From Brachycybe producta (lineage: Eukaryota; Arthropoda; Diplopoda; Playtdesmida; Andrognathidae), in NCBI GenBank assembly GCA_036925085.1, contig JAUPFP010000020.1, positions 4,235,495 to 4,299,494 of the forward strand: a DNA stretch of 64,000 nt, given 5' to 3'. Each line of letters opens with the position of its first letter. Position 1 is the stretch's first letter. Of the stretch, positions 54,314 to 63,328 are shown one piece after another. Under the pieces are notes generated by a model, which saw only the letters and a program-made list of their open reading frames with translations, was not told the DNA's origin and searched no databases. The position numbers and the translations under genes were made by a program.

Positions 54314-54415
54314 GATGAAGATGATTCTGTCTATTTGTCTGATATCGACGATTCTGACGAAGAATCGTTTAATGTAACAAGATGGCTGTCGCTCAAAAGA
54401 TGGCAACCTTCAAAG
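54314..54415 (+). CDS. Internal exon 3 of the unrecognised gene
   Basis: A 102-bp exon of exactly 34 codons, acceptor TTGTTTTTACAG, donor GTAAGC, phase 0 at both ends, matching the phase-0 end of the 24758 exon. The peptide starts DEDDSVYLSDIDDSDEES and continues FNVTRWLSLKRWQPSK: a strongly acidic Asp/Ser stretch with likely CK2-type phosphorylation sites, then a basic Trp-containing part. It is not low-complexity at the DNA level. I do not recognise the family. The frame continues open past the donor to 54640, so an intron-retained form would add about 75 residues, but the added sequence does not look conserved. No later exon can be joined with confidence. Confidence 0.72.
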
Positions 54416-54440
54416 GTAAGCTCCATTGGTATGTTGTTGG

Positions 54441-54625
54441 CGGCCATTTTGGTTTATACGCAAATAGTGACAGTCCACTTGAGTCCCTCATGGTCAACAC
54501 ATAAATCAAACGATTGGTCATTTTCGGCGGCCATCTTTGAGTTTCTGCCAACCGGAAGTACGAGATGTGTGCAAAGTATCGGATTTACGAGCTTCTATTT
54601 GTGGAAACTGTGGTCCAATGGCCGC
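54441..54625. promoter_or_regulatory. YY1/ETS-like motif cluster
   Basis: GCGGCCATTTTGG at about 54440, GCGGCCATCTTTG at about 54527-54539 (both close to the inverse of the YY1 site CAARATGGCGGC), ACCGGAAGT at 54551-54559 (ETS consensus) and CCAATGGCCGC at 54614-54624. YY1 plus ETS clusters are typical of TATA-less promoters. It lies within 210 bp of the exon 3 donor. Function is inferred. Confidence 0.4.
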
Positions 54626-55555
54626 AGTTTTGATGACTAACAGTGGGGAGAAGTGTAGGACATTTTGTTAATGTCCACATTCTCCTTAAATAAAATTGAT
54701 TCTGACATTTTTTTTTGTAAAATTGTTAATTTTGAAATGATTGTAAATTAGTTTCCAAAAAAATTACTTGTTTTTTTCTACTTGTTGTAGAATAAATATG
54801 GAGAAGATTAAATGTTGTAGAAAATTTAATTTATTCTTGCACGAATTCGACTTGTTGATGAAACTCTACAATTTGGTAAGTTTAGCAGTTTTTTTTGTTC
54901 TTCAAATTTTCTGATTTTGGCTTAAATTTTTAGTGAATTTTGTTTTCTCATTTTTGGTTAATTTTGTGAGTCTTCATAATATATAGAATATTGTTAGGAT
55001 TGGTTGAAATTTATACCATGTGGAGAGTTAGGTCATTTCATTGAAATGGTCCAACATAGAATGAATTAATGAATAATTTTATTTAATCCAGGATAGCCAT
55101 ATTAGCTTAACACATGCAGTGGTCACCGCTGCTCTACCTTATGGGTCCTGAGTAATTAATCAATTAAAATATTTACATCATGCAAACAAAAATCGTCAAC
55201 AATAACAAATAAAATTGATTAATACCATCAAGGACCTCAAATATTGAGCAAAAAGGTTTAAAAAAAAAGACTACTGGATAGTCAAATCCACATACCATGG
55301 CTTTATACAGTCAAGATTTTGTTTGTTTGTTTATATTTACTGCCAAGAAAATGTTTTACATTTTTGTAATATTTGATTAACACAGTGTTTAAAATATTCC
55401 AAACGTGCTCGAAAATCAAGCTTGTTAAAACTTATTGTTTTTTTATAAACAAAATTTGAGTTCTTTCAAAAAAAAATAGTTTGACATGATATATACTTTA
55501 ATGAGCCCCCCAGTACTACCATGTGTACCACAAATCATTCGTGTTTGAAATGGGA
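54626..55555. other. No gene recognised
   Basis: AT-rich. TAGCCATATTAGCTTAACACATGCAG at about 55092-55117 is non-repetitive but has no coding frame. Confidence 0.4.
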
Positions 55556-55985
55556 TATAGACACTTGCCCTAAAGCCATTTGTCATAAGTCCACTTCTCC
55601 TAAAACCATTTGCCCTAAAGGAACACTAGTCCTAAAAGGATGTTTGAAACTAAAACCATTTGCCTTAAATGGACATTTGCCCGAAAAGGATGCTTGAAAC
55701 TAAAACCATTTGCCCTAAAGGGACACTTGCCCTAAAACGATGTTTGAAACTAAAACCATTTGCCATAAAGGGACATTTGTCTTAAAACCATTTGCCTTAA
55801 AAGGATGTTTGAAACTAAAACCATTTGCCCTAAAAGGACATTTGTCCTAAAACCATTTGCTCTAAAAGGACATTTGTCCTAAACCCATTTGCTCTAAAAG
55901 GACATTTGTCCTAAAACCATTTGCCCTAAAAGGATGTTTGAAACTAAAACCATTTGTCCTAAAAAGATGTTTGAATCTAAAACCA
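55556..55985. repeat. Dispersed minisatellite-like repeat (GCCCTAAA), locus 2
   Basis: About 10 units combining GATGTTTGAAACTAAAACCA with TTTGCCCTAAAGGGACATTT. Unit length is 35-60 bp because the two half-units vary in number. Same words as 18177-18460, about 37 kb away. Confidence 0.8.
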
Positions 55986-56147
55986 CTTTTATGTTCTCTC
56001 GTTTCATACGGATTAGTGGCTTTCGGAGGAGTATGTCAAATAGGTTCTGCGCGCCACAGGTGCGCGCACAAAACGCCAAATTAATTTTATTTCATTAATT
56101 TTAATTTAATTTTATTTTTAATTTTCGGCGACTTCTTATTGCTCCTA

Positions 56148-56270
56148 TAGTGAACGTCTCATCGGCAGTTTCCAATTGGCGATCAATAGATGGTGCTGCT
56201 AAAGCGAATCTGCAATCACTTTTCCTATGTAAAACAATAGACGAGAATGCGCATACTCAAACGCTAGTCT
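56148..56270. mobile_element. Degenerate copy of the 21938 MITE
   Basis: CTATAGTGAACGTCTCATCG, GATCAATAGATGGTGCTGCT and AATGCGCATACTCAAACGCTAG correspond to the loop and right arm of 21938-22168. The left arm is missing. Confidence 0.65.
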
Positions 56271-56519
56271 TAATTTTGCTTCTCCAAGGCAGAATAACCA
56301 AATCTGCTCACCCTGCATATTATTGCAGTGTGGAGACCCCCCCCCCCCCCAATGTTTTTTTTTTCTCTGCCATACATTTATTGAACCAATGATGGTTTTT
56401 TCTTTTTACACAACTTTTAGTATCAACAACATACAAAAAAATGATCTATTCATGTCATACGACCCGATTAACACGATGATAACGCTTTTTTACTTTCACC
56501 ATTTTGTTGAGATTACAAT

Positions 56520-56560
<41 letters not shown>

Positions 56561-56914
56561 GATAAATTTTTACATTTGTCACTCCGTAGATTTCATATAA
56601 CCCCCCTCATATGCATTTCTCTTCTTTTTTTTTTTGTAAAGTAAACATGTCATAGGATGTGCTGACTTTTATTGCTGCTGCAACAACAATAACAAAAAAA
56701 AATCGAAATTTTGTTATAGGTGTATGTATATGATAATGCAAAATAACTGCAGGGCTTCTCAAAATGGCCGCAACAGTTTTTTTTTTATTATTATTTCTTG
56801 ATTTCGCAGAATGTACAAAATCTTTCAATGGATACAAGTTCAACTTGGTCGAAAGTTTTGCTTCAGGGTCCCTCCCTTACACACTGTCCTTAAATCGCCA
56901 CCTACCACTCTTAG
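56271..56914. other. Low-complexity, no gene
   Basis: Poly-C at 56337-56350 and a (TA)n run at 56521-56555. No exon. Confidence 0.5.
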
Positions 56915-57290
56915 GGGTTTGGCAGAAAGGCGCGACTTTTGGAAGATTTGTCCGCGACAAAATGAAGTCGAGTTGTCGCCAAAACCGAACACTTTCAAAA
57001 CACCGTTGTGGTTGCGAATATCGAAAACGTTCCAGAAATAGAAGTTTTGGAAAATGTTTTGAAAGTCGCCTATATGTCATTAAGGTTGCTGTCTTTCCAT
57101 AGAAAATACATCAGCGACGACAATCCCACGACTTTCGACTTCATTTTGTCGTCCAATAATAGTTTTTCAAAAGTCGCCTGTGTACCAAGGTTTGGTTCTT
57201 TTTTTATAGAAAATAGATTTACGACGACAGCCTTGCGAATTTCGTCTTCAATGCCTTTCAAAAGTCACTTGTGTGTCAAGGCCCGTAATT
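56915..57290. repeat. GGCGACTTTT-type dispersed repeat, copy 2
   Basis: GGCGCGACTTTTGGAAGA, GACAAAATGAAGTCGAGTTG, GAAAGTCGCCTATATGTC, CATAGAAAATACAT and AAAAGTCGCCTGTGTACC match parts of 830-1200 in mixed orientation. The frames at 56764-57472 cross it and are considered fortuitous. Confidence 0.6.
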
Positions 57291-57979
57291 TAAAAACCTT
57301 TTTCCATTGGGTTGCATTGGTCATTCATGACAATTTAGCAGTGACTTGTAAAGTTAGCAAAGTCACTGCAAAAATTTCTCCTGAATTGAATTTGGGTTGG
57401 CGTATCATTAGCTGGTTACACAAATTAGGTTTGAGCTTTAAATCACTAACCAGTTCCACTCATAAAATATGATTTATTGCAAGTGAAGATAAATTGAATG
57501 ACTTTAATGTACCTGGTCACATGTGACTTATTATTTCCCAGGGACTAGTCTTCTGGCCTTAATAGTAGTAAAGGGTGCATTTGGCGTCTCCCATGAAGTA
57601 GGCTTCAGCTTTTATTTCAAAAATTTAAATCACTAACCAGTGACATAACTAGTAAAAACACTTTTTTGGGAAAATTAGTTTAAAGTTGCATTTTTGTTTT
57701 CTATCTAAATCTATTGTAGGGTGGTGGGGGTCAAATAAACCGATATTGTGAATAGTCAAAACGCTTTTTGCACTTGAAAAGCTCAGTAAAGTAAACCACG
57801 AATCTTCTCTTAACTTTAAACTTATTTTCCACAAAAAAGGATTATTTTTTTTATTTGTGCCACTCTTCCAGCTGAGGTGCGATATGATCGCAAGCTATAA
57901 TAATATTGGAGGACTTGAGTGTAACTAGTAATGTGTGACTACATGTATTTTGCAATGACTACTAGTCTCCTCCTGTCCT
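57291..57979. other. No gene recognised
   Basis: AT-rich, includes TTAAATCACTAACCAGT twice (about 57436 and 57627). No exon supported. Confidence 0.4.
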
Positions 57980-58394
57980 TAAAGGCGCATTCACAGTAGG
58001 CTTGGTTTACAAGCTGCTGGCTATTAGCAGCAACAGCAAGCAGCAGCTTCTTTGGGTTCACACTTGTCCAGTCACTGCTCGTATTAGCAACGCAAGTTAT
58101 CCAATCACCGTCTTGCAAAAACACAAAATCTAACAACCAACCAACCCCAGCAGTAGAGTTTCAACTGCCAACTAGTGCCACTACTAGGGACAAAGGGTTC
58201 ACACTAGCTGGTAGCACACTGGTAGCAGCAGGAAGGGAGTCACATGACCAGCTGGTAGCTGCTAAAGTTGGACATGTCCAACTTCACCAGCCACTGTTAA
58301 AATCACTAGCCTGTCGGTGAAAGCAGCTCACACACTGCTGCTAGAGGGTTACAACCAGCAGCTGGTAAACCAGCCTAGTGTGAATGCGCCATAA
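57980..58394. mobile_element. MITE family E, copy 3 (inverted)
   Basis: TAAAGGCGCATTCACAGTAG and CTAGTGTGAATGCGCCATAA ends. The interior runs in the opposite sense to copies 1 and 2 (GTTAAAATCACTAGCC near the right end). Confidence 0.85.
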
Positions 58395-58424
58395 CAGTCT
58401 CTAAAGAAAGTATCTGCTGGTCAG

Positions 58425-58520
58425 CAGCAGCATTGAGTGAATTTAATGTCCAAAATAGTTGGCGGCGAATTGGGACATCAGTTAAACAAATGGCGGTAAA
58501 GTGGTACCAATACTTTCATT
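58425..58520 (+). CDS. Weak exon candidate
   Basis: An open frame (FNVQNSWRRIGTSVKQMAVK and WYQYFH) between TCTGCTGGTCAG and the strong donor GTGAGT. If exonic, it would start in phase 1, which does not fit the phase-0 end of the exon at 54314 without a missing exon between. The acceptor has a poor pyrimidine tract. It may equally be chance sequence next to MITE E. Confidence 0.2.
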
Positions 58521-59000
58521 GTGAGTATAATATTTTTATGATATTGAGGAGTGATAAAAAGAGAGGGGGAGGGGGAACTTTTGACTTGTCATTTCTGAAT
58601 GGATTTTTTTTTTCAAGAAAAAAAAAAAAGATTTGTGAGGATATTGGGGGGGGGGGAGATATTTCTGTGGTTGAAATAGCTTTCGCCGAAAGATTAGCTC
58701 GATTCCATCTGGATTTATTGTTTTCGATTAGTGGTAAAAAAGATAAAAATTTACGGCTATTATACTGGTTATGTAGAAGAAGACTATTTCTATAGATATA
58801 TTTAGAAAGAAATAAAGAGGAGTGACTCTATCCTAATATAACCGAATATTGCTGATATGTCACATGCTGCAGGCACTTGTCACATATGACATTCAATGTG
58901 CAAGTATGTCACAAGTGTAGGCGTCGTGTGGAACTGGCCTTCGAAAGAAATAGCTTTTAACAAAATAAATAAAACTTAGGCTGGGATTTAAGATTGACCA
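58521..59000. other. No gene recognised
   Basis: G-rich patches GAGAGGGGGAGGGGG (58561) and a poly-G run (58646-58657), then AT-rich sequence with CACATGCTGCAGGCACTTGTCACAT words. Confidence 0.4.
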
Positions 59001-59005
59001 CATGT

Positions 59006-59190
59006 TGGCCCAATGTACGAATTTATTTTGGCAAAATGTTGGCAGTTGGCAACAGTCTTTTGGCACAGCATTTGGTTAATTTAATGTTGGCCCAATGTAC
59101 GAATTTATTTTGGCAAAACGTTGGCAGTTGGCAACAATATTTGGGCCCAGCACTTCGTCAATTTAATGTTGGCCCAATGTTGCAAAAATA
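59006..59190. repeat. Tandem repeat, about 82 bp x 2.2
   Basis: TGGCCCAATGTACGAATTTA followed by GTTGGCAGTTGGCAACA recurs at about 59007 and 59089, with a partial unit at about 59168. The Trp/Leu frame across it is spurious. Confidence 0.8.
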
Positions 59191-59272
59191 CATATGGCAC
59201 CACTTAATGTTGGTCCAAAAATCATAATATCAGTCATTGATGGACAGGTTCAGTGATCGTTGGGCCGCCTAG

Positions 59273-59635
59273 TAAAGGTGCGTACATTAGGCCAACCAAG
59301 GCGAACGAACGGCAGTCAACACATTTGTTGTCCTAGAACAACACTCAATGCATTTGCTGGGATTGGCCACGGTTCGCTCACCAGGCGGTTCCTAAAGGGG
59401 TGTTTGTTGGAAGGACTTCCTTAGTGTGTGTGGGGTTGGGCATTGACTTCTAATTTCCGTTCATTGATTATCATTTACCAACTAGGCACAGAAAATGACC
59501 TAATTCATTGGCACCATGCGATTCAGTGAATGTGAACGGGCAATCCGAACGCTAAGCATTGGCAACACCAACATTCGACCGAATGCGTTGTCTACCATTC
59601 GTTGTCCGTGGTCGTCCTAGTGTGTATGCACTTTA
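59273..59635. mobile_element. TIR element, TAAAGGTGCGTACATTAGG end
   Basis: The left TAAAGGTGCGTACATTAGG and the inverse of the right end (TAAAGTGCATACACACTAGG) agree over about 25 bp with mismatches. The body has CATTCGTT/AACGAATG-type words. hAT-like ends, but no duplication found. Confidence 0.6.
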
Positions 59636-59700
59636 CAGCCAATAGTGGGACCAACTGCCAAACACAATGTTGGTCGGATCATACGGCCAACATATTTATA

Positions 59701-60166
59701 CAGGGTGCGGCAATGTGAAAAAAAATTTAATTACACATAAAGAATGGTTTTACAATGCAATTTTTGTTGAACATTTTTGAATTAACGTCCGAAACATAAT
59801 GTCCGTCATGTGACGCTCTTCTTTCTGAACAAATTCTTGCAACTTCTTTTCGAAATTTCGCATTACTCTTCCCAATATTTTTTCCCCCACAGTAGGGATT
59901 TCCTGGATGTTGCGTGGTTTTTTTTATGTAGACTTTTGATTTAAGGTTACCCGACAAAAAATAGTCACATACTGGATAGGTTAGGGGAGCGAGGCGAGGC
60001 GACCAATGGATATCACCAAAACAGGATGAAAAAATGATTGGACATTTTTCGGACGTAATTAAAAAATGTTCAACAAAAACTACATTGTATAAAACGATCC
60101 TTTTTGTGTAAATTATATTTTTTTAATATTGAAAAATAGAAATGCTTTTCCTCTGCCCGCACCCTG
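59701..60166 (-). mobile_element. Mariner-like element, internally deleted
   Basis: The ends CAGGGTGCGGCAATGTG and CCCGCACCCTG are inverted, with TA on each side (59699-59700, 60167-60168). The 466-bp body keeps only the C-terminal transposase part on the minus strand. TA duplication and protein type agree with the Tc1/mariner superfamily. Confidence 0.85.
59786..60017 (-). pseudogene. Mariner-type transposase C-terminal remnant
   Basis: Minus-strand translation gives GDIHWSPRLAPLTYPVCDYF then LSGNLKSKVYIKK. After a frameshift in the A run near 59920 it continues KPRNIQEIPTVGEKILGRVM and RNFEKKLQEFVQKEERHMTD. Family knowledge: mariner-like and related transposases near the third catalytic residue have W-P-R...L-P-D-Y-F-L-W-G-L-K-x-x-V-Y...K-P-x-x-I-x-E-L. 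Here the W of LWG is replaced and upstream catalytic parts are absent, so it is dead. Confidence 0.8.
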
Positions 60167-60325
60167 TATAAATGCCAACGGTTGGCATTACGTTGGTTCC
60201 TTGTTGGCGTGCTGCCTGGTTTTTTCCCCCACGAAAATAATTCTGAGAGCGCCCCTGATAGTTAATTGAGAAATGAGCGTGTTTGAAAGTGGTTTTATTT
60301 CATAGGGAATGTTTCATCTGATATT

Positions 60326-60794
60326 TACGGAGCCCTGTAAAGGACAGGCGAGATTTTTTTTTTAATCTTGACATTTCGACTTTAATTTTGAAATTTCGAC
60401 TTTTTCCAAAATCTCGAAATTTCGACTTTAATCTCGAAATTTCGACTTTTTCCAAAATGTCGACATTTCGACTTTAATCTCAAAATATCGAATTTAATCT
60501 CGACGTTTCGACTTTTAATCTTTTATTCGGTCATGTTAATTATGCCCTGTTGTGCGCACCATACTCTAATTAAATTATTGCAAGCGCCCTCTTGTAGCAG
60601 CGATAATTTAATTATTAGAGTATGGTGCGCACAACATGGCATAATTAACATGACCGAATAAAAGAGATTAAAAGTCGAAATTTCGAGATTAAAGTCGAAA
60701 TGTCGAGATTAAAGTTGAAATTTCGAGATTTTGGAAAAAGTGGAAATGTCGAGATTTAAAAAAAAATCTCGCATGTCCTTTACAGGGCTCCGTA
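60326..60794. mobile_element. Palindromic MITE family D, copy 2, 6-bp TSD
   Basis: TACGGAGCCCTGTAAAGGAC and its inverse GTCCTTTACAGGGCTCCGTA. Exact flanks GATATT at 60320-60325 and 60795-60800. The arms contain more TTTCGACTTTAATCTCGAAA units than copy 1 (469 versus 322 bp). The central loop GCAAGCGCCCTCTTGTAGCAG is inverted relative to copy 1, so the two copies are in opposite orientation. Confidence 0.88.
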
Positions 60795-61053
60795 GATATT
60801 TTTTAATGCGTGACTACATTTATTTCCTTCAAAGACACAAAAATGAAATTAAAAGCCAGAAGTTAAATTTTTTTTTCTGTTGTGAAATGTTTATTATTTT
60901 CAGTAGTTTGAAACCACTTTTACTTCCACTTTTTTTTTTCATCACTTTTATAAAAACATAAGATGAAAAAAAAAACACCGCAAATGTTGGCAAATTTTTA
61001 TGACAACATTAAAATAACTGCTAACATGGTCATTTTTGTTATTGTTTTAAATA

Positions 61054-61758
61054 GGGCTCGGATTTGTATGCAATATCAAGCAAATGTTTCTCAAGCTATG
61101 GCCCAATTGCCACATTTGTGAATTAACAATCCCGTTTTGATCAATCAGCAGCTTATGGCTGTTTCGGTTAAAAACACTGGTTAAAGGCTAGATCTTTCTA
61201 GTTGACAACGGATAGTAACGAGACATCTAGCCTCTAACCAGCCTTTTTTATTATTAGAAAGAAAGAGCATAATTGCAGTTACTCTATTGATGATGATTAA
61301 TGCAACCGGAAAAATGCGTTTTTCAGTTTGATAACCTGGTTAGAGGCTAGAATTCGGAGGCTAAAGCTCAAACTAGCATCTAAAGAAACCTTGCGCCGAC
61401 TATAAATTAGCCTCTAACTAGGCTAAGGAAACATAAGATACATTTTCAACATTTTCATCATTTTCACATACATTATCATCAATAGAGTAACTGCAATTAT
61501 GCTCTTTCTAATATAAAAAAGGGCTGGTTAGAGGCTAGATGTCTGGTTGCTATCAGTTGTCAACTAGAGAGTTCTAGCCTCTAACTAATGTTTTTTGAAC
61601 TCTGAACTAATGTGTTTTGTGGCTCAACAGCCAATTGTGAAGTACAATTACAATTTATGGTTGAAACAACCATAAATTGTAATTGTACTTCACAATTGGC
61701 TGTTGAGCCACAGATTGAGAAACCTTTGGCTTGATTTCGTATAGAAATTTCCTAGCCC
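61054..61758. mobile_element. TA-flanked palindromic MITE F, copy 3, enlarged
   Basis: GGGCTCGGATTTGTATGC at the left and AATTTCCTAGCCC (worn inverse) at the right, with TA on both sides. It is 705 bp, twice the size of copies 1 and 2, because the arm sequence occurs more than once (GGTTAGAGGCTAGA-type words four to five times). Includes the perfect 46-bp palindrome at 61618-61712. Confidence 0.8.
61618..61712. repeat. Perfect palindrome, 46-bp arms, 3-nt loop
   Basis: TGTGGCTCAACAGCCAATTG to ATTTATGGTTG, then AAA, then the exact inverse ending CTGTTGAGCCACA. No mismatch in 46 bp. Confidence 0.95.
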
Positions 61759-62507
61759 TAGTTATAAATCTGTTTTCTTTTCTGCTTTATTAAGTGGATT
61801 TCATTTGCTGATTTTTTTAAGGTGTTTTATTAAGTTTTTTTTCTCTCTCTTTTTTTGATGTATTTTTTGAATTAACAAGAAAATGCTGATGTATTTGTTT
61901 CTTTGCAAAGTTCGTGTCTTTGCAAAAATATAACGTGGAAGGGGAAGTAGTGAATTTTAAGTAGTTCTCCTTTCCTCCCTCCCTCCCTCCTTATTATTAT
62001 TCAGCTTTGTTTATTTTACTCTTTAATTCTATCTGATGGGAGGTTGTTGTTTTTTGTTGTTGAAGCATTTAACAATCTCATTGCATAAATCCTCACGTTT
62101 CTGCCTTTTGCTCAATTGTTTGCAAATGTAGCCAACATTTTCATTTACAAGTTTTTTTTATTATTATTATTATTTGATATTGTCTTAACTTAGTTGGTTT
62201 TCAATGAAGAAACATGATTATGTTTTCTGGTATTTTTCATTACCATAGTAGGTATATAACAGGTTTGCTCAAGTGGGCTTGTAATTTGAGAAATGCAAAC
62301 CAAGGTAGAGTTGGTCAGAGGGCTTTACCTATGATGCATGCGTATGCATAGTAATAATAACGATAGTAATAATAATAATAATAATAATAATGTTTCCCTT
62401 TATTGGGTATAAAATGAGTTTTAAATTTATAATACAACGATTATTAAAAATCTAAAGAAACGCATATTGATCACCAATTTGGAATCCTTATTGAGCTAAC
62501 CTAACAT
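61759..62507. other. No gene; AAT microsatellite
   Basis: CCTCCCTCCCTCCCTCC at 61975-61991, TTATTATTATT at 62159-62175 and an (AAT)n run at about 62360-62391. No exon. Confidence 0.5.
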
Positions 62508-62985
62508 ATGAAATAGAAAAAGGTAGGTACAGCGTAGGGCTGCAAGACTCGTTAAAGGTAAAATACATGTACTCTGACAGTGTGACCCTCATGCTAGATG
62601 ATCTTCAGTGGGAATCACTAGCAAACCGTAGAACTGAACAAAGCCTTGCCCTTCTTGAACGCTTGCTAGTTCCAGACAACAGATCATTGTTAAATGGAAT
62701 TCTTACTAGAAACCTCCATATATGTAGAAATGGCCATCCAAAGGCTATTAGAGAAATAGGAGCTAGAACTGATGCATATTTGTGGTCTTTCTTTCCAAAT
62801 GTATTTAGACTATGGAATACTCTTCCAGGAAATAGTTCTGTTTTAGGACGAATTCAATTTGAGGATGATGTCTATGCCTCGTTTCAGTGACAACCATTTG
62901 TAATTGGGAATTGTTCACCCTGCCAACATGGCTCTCGAGCTGATTGCAGGTGTACTTGATTGAATTGAATTTGAATTTGAATAAT
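62508..62985 (+). pseudogene. 3' end of a non-LTR retrotransposon (reverse transcriptase C-terminus)
   Basis: QRRAARLVKGK is read at about 62529-62561, then a one-base insertion shifts the frame. From 62567 the frame continues with VTLMLDDLQWESLANRRTEQ and later FFPNVFRLWNTLPGNSS, to a stop at 62888-62890. QRRAARxV...LxWxxLxxRR...FFPxxxRxWNxLP is the classic C-terminus of L2/CR1/jockey-type elements. The 3' UTR is short and ends in TTGAAT units (62961-62985), the terminal simple repeat expected of this group. Upstream coding sequence is absent: a typical 5' truncation. The copy is less damaged than the one at 28834. Confidence 0.85.
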
Positions 62986-63138
62986 TACTCTGCAAGCAGA
63001 CCAGAGGAGAGGGCCTGTGACAGAGGGACCTTTTAGTACAAAAGCAGCATAGAAATGGATTGTCAAAATAAACATTTATTTTCTTCAATACTGATCCCCC
63101 CATTTGAATATAATAAGTTCAATTGCAGCATCATTGTA

Positions 63139-63328
63139 CAGTAGAGCGTCGATTATCGGAACCGATTTTTTTTTACTTATTCTTATGGAAATAAAAAAAA
63201 ATTCTTTGCAGTCGTTTTTTTCTTCTTTCTTTTCTCCACTTTATTTTATTTTGAGTTCGATTATATGAACTTTCGATTATCAGAACTAGTCATGTTAGAC
63301 ATTAGTTCCTATAATCGACGTTTTACTG
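63139..63328. mobile_element. pogo/Tc1-like MITE with CAGTAGAGCGTCGATTATC ends
   Basis: CAGTAGAGCGTCGATTATCG at the left and the inverse ATAATCGACGTTTTACTG at the right, TA before the left end (63137-63138). CAGTA...CGTCGATTATC ends occur in pogo/Tigger-like elements (family knowledge). The interior (TTCGATTATATGAAC) repeats subterminal words. A right-half copy is at 29815-29898. Confidence 0.75.

Noticed and set aside
54416-54640. Extension of exon 3 past its donor to the stop at 54638
   Set aside because: The GTAAGC donor is good and the added residues lack the character of the exon. The motif cluster there looks regulatory rather than coding.
56764-57472. 112- and 154-codon overlapping frames
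   Set aside because: Pass through a dispersed GGCGACTTTT repeat. The first begins at a chance ATG, and no conserved motif was seen.
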